Assembly (NCBI GenBank): GCA_023441965.1
Contig: JAEZNB010000063.1
Span: 1-40,336, forward strand
Direction of reading: 5' to 3'
Length of the DNA stretch: 40,336 bases
Origin: Bacillota bacterium
GTDB taxonomy: Bacteria > Bacillota > Clostridia > Lachnospirales > Lachnospiraceae
Shown: piece by piece, positions 1 to 8,396 of the stretch
Layout of the letters: the number at the start of each line of letters is the position of its first letter
Numbering within the stretch: the first letter of the stretch is position 1
The notes under the pieces: generated by a model
The model's input: the letters and a program-made list of their open reading frames with translations, nothing else
What the model was told of the DNA's origin: nothing
Databases searched by the model: none
Position numbers and translations under genes: made by a program

Positions 1-1076
1 GCATTGACTACATACTCAATTTCTTCTTCAGTCATACCATTATATAAAGGTAAGCTTAATATCTCATTTACAGACTGTTCCGTGATAGGAAATGCTCCCA
101 CAGAATGACCGAACCTCTGATAGCAAGCAGATAAGTGCGGAGGAATAGGGTAATGTATCTGTGTCTTGATTCCATGATCAAGCAGATATTGCTGGAACTC
201 ATCTCTATTCTCTACTCTGACAACAAATAAGTGGTATACATGATCCGCTTTATCTCTTATGGTAGGTAGGGCTACTTTGGGAGACTTTATTCCTGCTAAA
301 TAGCTCTCTGCTATCTTAATTCTTTCCTTCGTAAGCTCCTCCAGATGAGGCAGCTTTGTACTTAATAGTGCTGCCTGGATCTCATCCAGTCTTGAGTTGA
401 CACCTTCTATCTCATGTTGATATTTGATCTTACTGCCATAATTCCGTAGCATCCTGATACGATCAGCAATCTCTTCCTTATCAGAAACGATTGCTCCCGC
501 ATCACCAAATGCGCCTAAGTTCTTGGTTGGGAAAAAGCTAAAGCAACCGATATCTCCGAAGGTTCCTGTTAATTTGCCATCAAATCTCGCTCCATGGGAT
601 TGAGCGCAATCCTCAATCAAATACAAATTATGCTTTGTGGCGATATCTTTGATCTTATGCATATTGGCAGCTTGTCCAAATAAATGCACAACAAGGATAG
701 CTTTTGTCTTATCAGTAATGGCCTCCTCTATTTTATCGGCATCTATATTATAGTACTCATCAGGTTCAACATAAACCGGTATGGCTCCGTTCTCGGTAAT
801 GCCTATGACAGACGCAATGTATGTATTCGCAGGTACGATTACCTCATCACCGTCCTTTATATCCAGTGCTCTGAAGGCCAGGATTAAGGCATCCAGTCCG
901 GAATTAAGTCCAACACAATATTTCATTCCCATATATTCAGCAAAGCTATGCTCGAAGGTTTCAACTTCCTTTCCAAGTATATACCAGCCGGATTCTAACA
1001 CCCGTAAAGCTGCCTGCTTATACTCTTCTGAATACTTTTGATATTGTCGGTCAAGTACATTAAATTCTATCTTCAT
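1..1076 (-). CDS. DegT/DnrJ/EryC1 family sugar aminotransferase (FdtB/QdtB-like), 3' end cut by window edge
   Basis: PLP-dependent aminotransferase expected to convert a dTDP-3-keto-6-deoxyhexose to the 3-amino sugar. The frame opens at ATG 1076 and reads about 358 codons to the edge without a stop. The last visible residues (LSLPLYNGMTEEEIEYV) are the usual C-terminal signature of the family, so only a few residues are missing. Visible motifs are NSGLDAL near residue 60, EDCAQSHGA around residue 160 (the Asp that contacts PLP), and SFFPTKNLGAFGDAG, whose Lys is the expected PLP Schiff-base residue. The start overlaps the end of the upstream FdtA-like gene by 17 bases, a strong sign of translational coupling and a shared pathway. 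Fuc3N and Qui3N enzymes cannot be told apart by eye. Confidence 0.9.
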   Translation of the reverse strand, partial: MKIEFNVLDRQYQKYSEEYKQAALRVLESGWYILGKEVETFEHSFAEYMGMKYCVGLNSGLDALILAFRALDIKDGDEVIVPANTYIASVIGITENGAIPVYVEPDEYYNIDADKIEEAITDKTKAILVVHLFGQAANMHKIKDIATKHNLYLIEDCAQSHGARFDGKLTGTFGDIGCFSFFPTKNLGAFGDAGAIVSDKEEIADRIRMLRNYGSKIKYQHEIEGVNSRLDEIQAALLSTKLPHLEELTKERIKIAESYLAGIKSPKVALPTIRDKADHVYHLFVVRVENRDEFQQYLLDHGIKTQIHYPIPPHLSACYQRFGHSVGAFPITEQSVNEILSLPLYNGMTEEEIEYVVN

Positions 1077-1494
1077 CTTTCTCATTCCAATATCCCTCTT
1101 TCACCAATCTGCTAAAATCTGCGTAATTCCTAATATAGTCATTTTCCATATAATAATTTGATGCTGCAACACATAGAACTGAATTATCTTGATGCCATAT
1201 CATATCACGCCATATTCCGCTTCCTATATAAAGGCCTTTATCCGGACTATCCAACATATAACTTCTTTTTTCTTTTCCATTGTCAACTACTATTTCTATC
1301 TGTCCAAAAGGGCAGAATAACATTTGCTCTAGATCCAAATGAGCATGTCCACCACGTTGAGTCCCTTTATTGACATCATGTATATAGTATATTCTTTGGA
1401 TACGAAACGGAATATCTCTTTGTCCTTCGAAAAATGACAATGCTCCTTCCTTCTCCGTTTTTATTGTCTTTATCGTGATTAGTTTTGTATTCAT
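1060..1494 (-). CDS. fdtA: dTDP-4-keto-6-deoxyglucose 3,4-ketoisomerase (FdtA/QdtA-like cupin)
   Basis: Small cytoplasmic cupin of 144 residues that moves the keto group of dTDP-4-keto-6-deoxyglucose from C4 to C3, ahead of transamination. Diagnostic residues are RGGHAH (47-52), with the two His expected in the active site, followed by LEQMLFCPFG and the family block LDSPDKGLYIGSGIWRDM. The length matches the family (about 135-145). The ribosome site GGAAGG lies 5 bases before the ATG. It overlaps the FdtB-like aminotransferase. The family holds both FdtA (3-keto-galacto product) and QdtA (3-keto-gluco product); sequence inspection does not separate them, so the symbol is a family label. The dTDP-glucose synthesis genes (rmlA, rmlB) are not in the window. 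Confidence 0.88.
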   Translation of the reverse strand: MNTKLITIKTIKTEKEGALSFFEGQRDIPFRIQRIYYIHDVNKGTQRGGHAHLDLEQMLFCPFGQIEIVVDNGKEKRSYMLDSPDKGLYIGSGIWRDMIWHQDNSVLCVAASNYYMENDYIRNYADFSRLVKEGYWNEKDEDRI

Positions 1495-1524
1495 ATTTAC
1501 CTTCCTTTATAATCGTAATTGCAT

Positions 1525-2487
1525 TCAAAAGATGTTAACAGATAACATGTTTAGTAATGCTTCATATTTTTCTTGTGAGTTATCTGCTTTACATGTTCTC
1601 TCATTATATAATTTTTTTATAAAAAAAGGTATAATTTGAGGAGCATATATCGTTTTAACAATGATACGAATCGAACGCATTTTTATTAAATTCAGATTTC
1701 TTAATCTTATTCCTTTCATTATTATCTTATTTTTACCATATGTCGATCCCAAATATCGATAAAAATCATCAAAATCTTTCTGAATAAGATTGTATGTATT
1801 ACTTTTCTTTGATATCCCAGAACCATACTCATACCATAATATTGGCTCTGGCAGATAACCAATCTTACAACCATCAATAAAGGCAAATATTTGCATCAGA
1901 TCTTCACAATACTTAACTATTCCTGCAGTTCTTCTACACAAATCAAGTATGAAATCTCTCTCTGCGAATAAATTGCAACCTGATATCATATTTCCAAAAT
2001 ACATGATATCCCGCAGGATTCTCCTACTATTAGGTTCTTTTTTGGAATATTCATTAATCACAATAGGGGAATGAAAATCATGTAATACATATTGATCTGA
2101 TGAATTCGTGAATGAATTTATTAAGCCAAATGCTAGTTTGCATGGATTACTATTCATATAATGATATAAATGGCTTAATGTGGAAGGGTCATAAAGCATA
2201 TCACCAGGCCCAACACCTTTAATATAGAAACCTGATGCGTTCTCTAAAGCAATAATGAAGTTTTTTGTAGTTCCAACATTTACTTTGTTTTCTATTATTG
2301 TATAGTTAGAAAAACCTGCCTTCTTAAAATAATCACGTATTTCTTCGAAAAAAGTGACTGATGATCCATCATCAGAAATAATGATTTCATAATCCTTAAG
2401 ATCTTGTACTAAAACTGAATTAATTGTTCTTTTTATCTTCTCCAAAGGTGAATTGTATGTTAATATCAAAATGCTGAATAGGTTCAT
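1525..2487 (-). CDS. Glycosyltransferase family 2 with atypical metal-binding motif
   Basis: GT-A fold glycosyltransferase of 320 residues, predicted to add one sugar to the lipid-linked repeat unit on the cytoplasmic face of the membrane. The N-terminus FSILILTYNSPLEKI and the following EIIISDDGSS are standard GT2 nucleotide-binding strands. Where most GT2 enzymes have a DxD (for example DSDD), this one reads GVGPGDMLYD, so only the last Asp is kept. That pattern occurs in some GT2 subgroups and need not mean loss of activity. The start has GGAAGG about 11 bases upstream. The gene is noticeably more AT-rich than the sugar-nucleotide genes to its right. Donor and acceptor are unknown. Confidence 0.85.
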   Translation of the reverse strand: MNLFSILILTYNSPLEKIKRTINSVLVQDLKDYEIIISDDGSSVTFFEEIRDYFKKAGFSNYTIIENKVNVGTTKNFIIALENASGFYIKGVGPGDMLYDPSTLSHLYHYMNSNPCKLAFGLINSFTNSSDQYVLHDFHSPIVINEYSKKEPNSRRILRDIMYFGNMISGCNLFAERDFILDLCRRTAGIVKYCEDLMQIFAFIDGCKIGYLPEPILWYEYGSGISKKSNTYNLIQKDFDDFYRYLGSTYGKNKIIMKGIRLRNLNLIKMRSIRIIVKTIYAPQIIPFFIKKLYNERTCKADNSQEKYEALLNMLSVNIF

Positions 2488-2522
2488 TAATCTATTTTCC
2501 TTCCGTATTTAATAATCAAACA

Positions 2523-3809
2523 TTAAGACACTACTTCAATCACATCATTTTTTTCTAACCTTATCGTTTCCGTCTGTGAGTTGCTAATGAATGCACAACC
2601 ACCAAACAGAATAATCATGCAATATAAATCCGTAACATAAGGGCGCTGGTAGATAGATAATAAGAACGCAAAGAGCAAAGTCATACAAGTCCAATTCTTT
2701 CTATACCTAATACCAATCGAAATAATAAACCACAGTAGTATAGCAATAAATCCAATAAATCCATATTCATAAATAAGCATTTTATAGGTAGCACTACCAT
2801 ACATTTGTGGATTATTTATTGTAGCATTAATACCGTTACCAAGCAATCTATTACCATCCTCACCTTTTAAGAATTTTTTAAAGGCAATATTATATTCTTG
2901 GTTAGTTCTGTTATTTCCGGCTAACTCTCCATTGCTAAAAGTCAATCGTGTCTGTAAAGTTTTTATGAATGCATTATCAGTCTTAATATTAATAAAGACG
3001 AAGTATGAAATAACAGTAAAGATGATAGTAATGATTACTTTAAAATATCCGTTTTTTAAGCTCTTAAATAGATAAGCCGCTATTACGATAAAGCAAAATG
3101 CTAATGAAATTGATAAAACTCCAGCAATAAAAATCACAATGCTTTTCCAGTTCTTCCATTTTTTGGGAAATTGATTTCCAATAAGGATTAATGCTGAAAA
3201 TGTTCCAACTACCCCCGGCTCATCAAACATACCGCATAAGCGTAGACGTTGTACTGCTGTAAAATGGATAGAATCTGTATATATCGAACCAAAGTAATGC
3301 TTATAGTATATGCCTCTAGCAACTTTTCCAGGTGAAACTGAAGCTAATTCTGTATATGGTATATTGACTCCATATATCTTTAAGAACCATATAATTATAC
3401 TACTAATCAAAGAAATAGCATAAATTGTAACGAATTTATTATAAACATCTTTCTTGATATTGTCATCAAGATTTACAAATATACAAATGATTAATACTGT
3501 TATAATGCTTCCTATAGCAAAATCGAATTTTCCACCTGCGATTCTTTGTAAAATCCAAATCAGTATAAATGAAGCACCGATGAAATAAGATTTAGAGGTT
3601 ATATGTTTCATATGCAAAAAGTAGAAAAACAGACCTATAAATGTAAGTAACAGGAATATCTGTCTTATAACATATAACGAACCATTCATATAAGTATCCC
3701 AAATAAAATAGGGATACATTTCTAGAAACGCGTAAAATGCGCAAATCCAACCTAAGGCTCTTAAATAAATATTTTCAATATTTAGATTGATTTTCACTTT
3801 ATCTACCAC
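2523..3809 (-). CDS. Wzy-like O-antigen/polysaccharide polymerase, multi-pass membrane protein
   Basis: 428 residues, dominated by about ten or more hydrophobic segments, with a longer hydrophilic stretch near residues 290-335 (GNNRTNQEYNIAFKKFLKGE, then GNGINATINN) as expected for the large extracytoplasmic loop of Wzy/O-antigen ligase proteins. RLCGMFDEPGVVGTF near residue 190 resembles the region before the conserved loop in this family. Wzy polymerises Und-PP-linked repeat units on the outer face of the membrane. The start is GTG at 3809 with GGAGG about 10 bases upstream. Wzy proteins share little sequence, so the call rests on topology, length and position among glycosyltransferases. 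A WaaL-type ligase is the main alternative. Confidence 0.7.
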   Translation of the reverse strand: MVDKVKINLNIENIYLRALGWICAFYAFLEMYPYFIWDTYMNGSLYVIRQIFLLLTFIGLFFYFLHMKHITSKSYFIGASFILIWILQRIAGGKFDFAIGSIITVLIICIFVNLDDNIKKDVYNKFVTIYAISLISSIIIWFLKIYGVNIPYTELASVSPGKVARGIYYKHYFGSIYTDSIHFTAVQRLRLCGMFDEPGVVGTFSALILIGNQFPKKWKNWKSIVIFIAGVLSISLAFCFIVIAAYLFKSLKNGYFKVIITIIFTVISYFVFINIKTDNAFIKTLQTRLTFSNGELAGNNRTNQEYNIAFKKFLKGEDGNRLLGNGINATINNPQMYGSATYKMLIYEYGFIGFIAILLWFIISIGIRYRKNWTCMTLLFAFLLSIYQRPYVTDLYCMIILFGGCAFISNSQTETIRLEKNDVIEVVS

Positions 3810-3853
3810 TTATTTAATGCCTCCTATATAATACCTTTTTGAATTACACATTT

Positions 3854-4939
3854 CTATTTGCTTAATACTTTACTTATAGTCTCTAAGTACTTATATTTTT
3901 CTCTCTGATCGGGTTCCAGGTAGCACCCTTCTCCCCATTCATTCCAGGCATTGATATATACAAACTCATTCTCATCTTTGATTAATTTCTTAATCTTAGC
4001 CAGAGACTGTTCAAACAATTCGCAGCTTGTATTCTTATATACGATGCCTTTATATCCTCGTCTCGGCGTATTGTCCCACATAGGAAAAGTACCTTTATAT
4101 ACAGGCCTTTTACTTGTTGGACTTTTTTGATTCATGACGTTATGGATGGTTCTTCCATTAATGACTCTCTCGACTACTTTTTTTGAAGCAAATCTATTAT
4201 AAATCGTCCTCATCATAATGTCGAAGTTGATGAGATTTCTTCTCCACTTAGGTAAAACATGATTAATGGTATAGCCAGGCTCAAAATTATAGTATGCATC
4301 CACCAAATGATCCCTGCTCTCAAGCTGACCACCTGCATTGGCTGCTATAATATAAACCCCGTTAAACCCATTGCTTATCGCCAAGGCATTCCAGCATCTC
4401 AACATGTCCTCTAAGCAATCAATATCACTGCAGCGATATATATTCACAACCGGTTTATTGTCTATCTTTATATATCTTTCATCCTGAAAGAAGGGGAGTA
4501 AATATGTAAAATGTGCCTTCCAGCTTGCTTCATCTCCATATTCCTGCGCCATTAATATCTCTTTTTCCAGTCCATACCATGTCTTCGTCCAGGTTTCATT
4601 TGCCCAGCAGATACAGTACTTGAGATTAATCTCCTTATGCTGCAAAAGTATCTCCATCGGTTTCTCAAGCAGCTGTTTTCCGTTAAACCAATAGTGATAG
4701 ATGCAAAAGCCATACAGTCCATAGGTATTTAAAAGCTCACTTTGCCATTTCCATGTGGCAGCACTTTGATCTGACAAATCATAATAATTATTATCCAAGG
4801 GTACTTTCGGCTGATAGTGTCCTTTAAAATACGGTTTGGCAGACTTAACGGCGGTCCACTCAGTATAACCTTCACCCCACCACTTATTATTTTCTTTAAT
4901 CGCATGAAATTGTGGCAGATACATTGCTAGTAGCTTCAT
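3854..4939 (-). CDS. WbsX-family glycosyltransferase (GH99-like fold)
   Basis: 361-residue cytoplasmic protein of the WbsX family, found in O-antigen and capsule loci and thought to transfer a sugar in repeat-unit assembly. Hallmarks are the N-terminal AMYLPQFHAIKENNKWWGEG, then YTEWTAVKSAKPYFKGHYQP, YGFCIYHYWFNGK, CICWANETWTKTWYG, and the C-terminal INAWNEWGEGCYLEPD. All family blocks are present in order and the length is normal. The ATG follows AGAGGA at a proper distance. It lies 44 bases downstream of the GT4 gene and just upstream of the Wzy-like gene. Donor specificity is unknown. Confidence 0.88.
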   Translation of the reverse strand: MKLLAMYLPQFHAIKENNKWWGEGYTEWTAVKSAKPYFKGHYQPKVPLDNNYYDLSDQSAATWKWQSELLNTYGLYGFCIYHYWFNGKQLLEKPMEILLQHKEINLKYCICWANETWTKTWYGLEKEILMAQEYGDEASWKAHFTYLLPFFQDERYIKIDNKPVVNIYRCSDIDCLEDMLRCWNALAISNGFNGVYIIAANAGGQLESRDHLVDAYYNFEPGYTINHVLPKWRRNLINFDIMMRTIYNRFASKKVVERVINGRTIHNVMNQKSPTSKRPVYKGTFPMWDNTPRRGYKGIVYKNTSCELFEQSLAKIKKLIKDENEFVYINAWNEWGEGCYLEPDQREKYKYLETISKVLSK

Positions 4940-4968
4940 AATAGTCCTCTTTCATCATCTTTTCGTTA

Positions 4969-6084
4969 TTAATCTTCCTTCAATGACTGAATAAGCTGAT
5001 ATACCTTCTCAGCAATCGCCTTTGCATCATATCGCATAAGATCGATATCCTGTCGGTCCTTATTCGCTTCTAATAACCGTTCCACCCACTCATTGACATT
5101 ATACGGGTCATCCACATATATGGCTTTCCCTTGCGTTACTTCATACAGGCTGGTCTTTTTCGTGGTAATTACACTTCCTCCGAATATCATCGCTTCCACC
5201 GGAGGCATACCAAACCCTTCGAAGATACTTGGGAATAAAAATGCTTTACTATATCTATATAGCGTATTTCTAACCTTATTTTCAACAAAGCCGGTTAATA
5301 CAACCTTACCGGTCAATCCATTTTCTTCGATCAGTCTTGTTAAAAGGTCCTTATCCTTACCACCAACGCCCGAGATTAATAGTTTGTCGGGCAAATTGAT
5401 TTTGTTGTCATGAATTGCTTTCATGACATGGATCAAGGTGATTAAGTTTTTATGCGGTAATAAGGAGGATACGGTATAGTAAAACTCCTTTTCATTCACA
5501 TGATATAATTTCTTTATCTCATCAAAAGAAACCACATCATTGGTATCAATCACAATCGGATTGTTGATGGTAACCACTTTTTCAGGACAATGATAACGTT
5601 CAATGATATCATTCCTTACAAAGTCTGAAATCGCAATGATCTTAACGGATGATTTCACTGAATTTCTCCAGCTATACCTGGTCCAGTAAACCCTTAGCTT
5701 ACTTTGATATTCCGGATAATGCCAGGCTTGAAGATCATGTATCGTAGTGATAAATTTGATTTTTTTGGAACACAGGATGGGTTTACTGTAAACCGGTTCA
5801 AAACAAATATGAATATGATGCTTCTTTAGTATATTACCAAAGTGAAGATTTTCCCATAGTATTCTCTTTGCTACATTAGCACTTTTTACATTGCAAGCCA
5901 CTTTAATGAATCTCTTATCTGCAAAATATTCTTCGAAGCTGTCCTTATTATCCTCAGATACGATCAAATAGATCTTGTAGTCAATATCTAATAATGTAAA
6001 ACCATACAATAGATTTCTGACATATGATTCTGTTCCTCCGACTTTATTATGTCTAACCCATAATAAATTAACTGCAAAATTCAT
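4969..6084 (-). CDS. Glycosyltransferase family 4 (GT-B fold)
   Basis: Retaining GT-B glycosyltransferase of 371 residues. The N-terminal domain has the acceptor-side glycine motif HNKVGGTESYVRNLL. The C-terminal Rossmann half has YTVSSLLPHKNLITLI, VVLTGFVENKVRNTLY and the nucleotide-sugar motif FPSIFEGFGMPPVEAM (E-x7-E). The frame is open 48 bases further upstream to 6132, but the ATG at 6084 is chosen because AAGGAG sits 7 bases before it and the protein then begins MNFAVNLLWVRHNK; the longer version would also overlap manC. Mannosyl- or heptosyl-transfer from a GDP donor is plausible given the neighbours but is not shown by the sequence. Confidence 0.88.
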   Translation of the reverse strand: MNFAVNLLWVRHNKVGGTESYVRNLLYGFTLLDIDYKIYLIVSEDNKDSFEEYFADKRFIKVACNVKSANVAKRILWENLHFGNILKKHHIHICFEPVYSKPILCSKKIKFITTIHDLQAWHYPEYQSKLRVYWTRYSWRNSVKSSVKIIAISDFVRNDIIERYHCPEKVVTINNPIVIDTNDVVSFDEIKKLYHVNEKEFYYTVSSLLPHKNLITLIHVMKAIHDNKINLPDKLLISGVGGKDKDLLTRLIEENGLTGKVVLTGFVENKVRNTLYRYSKAFLFPSIFEGFGMPPVEAMIFGGSVITTKKTSLYEVTQGKAIYVDDPYNVNEWVERLLEANKDRQDIDLMRYDAKAIAEKVYQLIQSLKED

Positions 6085-6119
6085 GGCTGGTCTCCTTAAC
6101 ATCATCATAGTATTCCGCC

Positions 6120-7436
6120 TTACCATTCCCATTCGTAGGTCAAAGTATCATCTTCCGAACCCATCTGCAACTCAATCACGTGAAGCTCAGAGATTGCCCG
6201 TATCGCGTGCTTCTTATTCCGGGCCAAATAGATAATATCTCCCTTTTCTACATGTCTGACTTGACCATCCATTAGCAGAACTCCCCTACCGTTCATAATC
6301 GTCCAAATCTCGTCCATATTGGCATGGGCATGGTAGTCAATCGCTTTTCCGGCTTTTATCGTCAGGCTCCTTGTCAGGGAGGAGCTACCGTCTTCATAAG
6401 ACGAGTCTTCAATCACTTTTATCTCTCCCCAGCTTTTCTCTTCAAACATATTGCGCTGACTGATGTTATCTACATACGCTTTTAAATGATCGCTCTCATG
6501 CTTATCTGCAACTAGGATACCATCCGGACCGGCTGCAATTACCAAGTCTACCGTTCCCAATACCGTAACAGGGATCTTTAATTCATTAATGACATGGGTA
6601 TTCACGCAGCTATCCGCCAGGATAACATTGCCCGACTTATAGTCATCCATGACCTCAGTAAGGGTATTCCAGGTCCCGAGATCTCTCCAGATTCCTTGAT
6701 ACTCAACCATTGCAATTGAGGCTTCCTTCTCAACTATTTCATAATCAAAACTTATCTTCGGAAGGGACTGATATTGCCTCTCTATATCAGCATAGTTGCT
6801 GAACTCTATGTACTTTTTTATTACTTCCATGACATAGCCGAGTTGAAATGCAAAAACACCGCCATTCCACATTGCCCCTGCCTCAATCAGCTTCACGGCA
6901 ACTTCCTCTGATGGTTTTTCATGAAATCTCTCAACCTTCGATCCATCTTTCGTAGGGATAATATATCCATACTTCGAAGAGGGATAGGTCGGTTTGATCC
7001 CCATCAATGTAATTTTAGCCTTCCCCTCTTTCACGATGCTTTCCATCTTAATCAATGTCTTAAAGTATTCGATATCCGCATAGGGATCAACGGGTAAGAC
7101 AAGCACCGCATCGTCCAAATGCAATTTCTTCTCAAGGACAAGATAGGCACAAGAAAGAGCAATCGCCGGAAATGTATCTCTTCTCTCCGGTTCAAGCACT
7201 ACGTCTACATCATTTCCCAATTGATTCCTTATGGAATCCAACTGTGTTCTTCCGGTTGCGATAACTATATTGGAATCGATTGCAGCTTCATTTATTTGTC
7301 TGTATACTCTCTGGACCATGGATTCCGAATTGCCATGATCATCCTTCAGCAATCTCAAAAACTGCTTGGATCTGATCTCGTTTGATAAAGGCCATACTCT
7401 TTTTCCTGATCCGCCGGATAGTAAAATAATGTTCAT
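6120..7436 (-). CDS. manC: Mannose-1-phosphate guanylyltransferase, probably bifunctional with C-terminal mannose-6-P isomerase cupin
   Basis: Makes GDP-mannose from mannose-1-P and GTP. The N-terminal nucleotidyltransferase starts NIILLSGGSGKRVWPLSNE, the GGxGxRLWPLS pyrophosphorylase signature with the Leu changed to Val. MWNGGVFAFQ and SFDYEIVEKEASIAMV follow. The C-terminal cupin (about residues 340-438) has KSWGEIKVIEDS, AGKAIDYHAHANMDEIWTIM and GDIIYLARNKKHAIRAI, like type II phosphomannose isomerase domains. The ATG at 7436 has AGGAGA about 8 bases upstream; the frame extends 12 codons further without a ribosome site. No phosphomannomutase gene is in the window. GDP-mannose could feed a mannosyltransferase or the 4,6-dehydratase at 9058. 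Confidence 0.9.
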   Translation of the reverse strand: MNIILLSGGSGKRVWPLSNEIRSKQFLRLLKDDHGNSESMVQRVYRQINEAAIDSNIVIATGRTQLDSIRNQLGNDVDVVLEPERRDTFPAIALSCAYLVLEKKLHLDDAVLVLPVDPYADIEYFKTLIKMESIVKEGKAKITLMGIKPTYPSSKYGYIIPTKDGSKVERFHEKPSEEVAVKLIEAGAMWNGGVFAFQLGYVMEVIKKYIEFSNYADIERQYQSLPKISFDYEIVEKEASIAMVEYQGIWRDLGTWNTLTEVMDDYKSGNVILADSCVNTHVINELKIPVTVLGTVDLVIAAGPDGILVADKHESDHLKAYVDNISQRNMFEEKSWGEIKVIEDSSYEDGSSSLTRSLTIKAGKAIDYHAHANMDEIWTIMNGRGVLLMDGQVRHVEKGDIIYLARNKKHAIRAISELHVIELQMGSEDDTLTYEWEW

Positions 7437-7487
7437 AGTACTGAATCTCCTGTCCTTGTTACATCTATACATAAAGTGAATGAAGCA

Positions 7488-7847
7488 TTAATCACTCCAA
7501 ATATCCTTCTCTGTATCAGATAGTTCTACGCCATTACTATACATCGAAACTAATGTAGTATCTTCTAAAAACTCAAAGCTGTGATTTACATAGGCCGGAA
7601 TAAGAAACATATCCCCACTGCGGAAGGTATAAGTTTCACTTTCCTCCTTATGATCTACCGTTAATGTAAAGCTGCCTTCTATAACAAAAAAACCTTCTTC
7701 ATTATACTTATGAAAATGATTTCCCCGTTTACTTCCGGCAAACGATGTTATCACATTAAACTGTTTCCATCCCTCACGAACTAGCTGTACTAATTTACCA
7801 CTCTCATTCTCAAATATAAAGTCAGGTTCAATTATTTTAATCAGCAT
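7488..7847 (-). CDS. Single-domain cupin of a polysaccharide locus (CapF-C-terminal/WxcM-like)
   Basis: 119-residue small cupin. The metal-binding first motif is KRGNHFHKYNEEGFFVIEG and the second is GDMFLIPAYVNHSFEFL. This layout resembles cupins that isomerise or epimerise keto-sugar nucleotides (the C-terminal domain of CapF, or WxcM/FdtA), but it lacks the RGGHAH and LDSPSKGLYIG blocks that define FdtA. It overlaps the end of the Nudix gene by 11 bases and uses GGAGAAGG inside that gene as its ribosome site, so the two proteins are probably made together. It could be a 3- or 5-epimerase acting on a GDP-4-keto-6-deoxy sugar, or an accessory protein. Function is not assigned. Confidence 0.7.
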   Translation of the reverse strand: MLIKIIEPDFIFENESGKLVQLVREGWKQFNVITSFAGSKRGNHFHKYNEEGFFVIEGSFTLTVDHKEESETYTFRSGDMFLIPAYVNHSFEFLEDTTLVSMYSNGVELSDTEKDIWSD

Positions 7848-8385
7848 GATCCTTCTCCATCATCATTTTATATTTTAGCCATGCGACCAATCCCATACCA
7901 TGTCTGAATTCATTCGCTCTTATCATAGCCTCAAAAGCTTGAATGGATACCGGCTCTGTGTGAATGAACTCCAGGGGTTCCAGACTTGTATCCACTCTCT
8001 CATGGCATGTTGCGGTATAAAGATAGGTCATTTCTGTCATAGCTCCCGGTGATGGATAATATATTCCCAGCTCCTGAATGGAGGCTGCCACATACCCTGT
8101 CTCTTCTCTTAATTCTCTTACCGCTGCCTCTTCAGGCAATTCTCCAAAATCAACAGCTCCACCGGGAATCTCCCATTCAATCGAATTCAGACAATGGCGA
8201 TATTGCTTAATTAATAGGATGTCATTGTTGATAAACGGTAAAATGCAAACGCTGTCTTTTGCTTTCACATAGGAGTATGGTAGCTTTAAGTCACCTTTGC
8301 TCACAATATCCTGTACAATTTCAAAGCGTCCGAGCTTGATACTCTTGCTGTGATCAATATGATACCGTAAATCATCCTTTTCCAC
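7837..8385 (-). CDS. Nudix hydrolase (ADP-ribose/nucleotide-sugar pyrophosphatase type)
   Basis: 182-residue hydrolase with a complete Nudix box GX5EX7REUXEEXGU: GGAVDFGELPEEAAVRELRE followed by ETGYV, around residues 75-98. The sequence after the box (LGIYYPSPGAMTEMTYLYTA) resembles ADP-ribose pyrophosphatases, which cleave nucleoside diphosphate-X compounds. GDP-mannose mannosyl hydrolases (Gmm) lack a full Nudix box, so this is a different branch. The start is GTG at 8385 with AGGAG about 8 bases upstream. The gene lies directly after gmhA and overlaps the cupin gene. A role in clearing or balancing nucleotide sugars is an inference from position. Confidence 0.85.
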   Translation of the reverse strand: MEKDDLRYHIDHSKSIKLGRFEIVQDIVSKGDLKLPYSYVKAKDSVCILPFINNDILLIKQYRHCLNSIEWEIPGGAVDFGELPEEAAVRELREETGYVAASIQELGIYYPSPGAMTEMTYLYTATCHERVDTSLEPLEFIHTEPVSIQAFEAMIRANEFRHGMGLVAWLKYKMMMEKDHAD

Positions 8386-8396
8386 CCTGAACTCTC

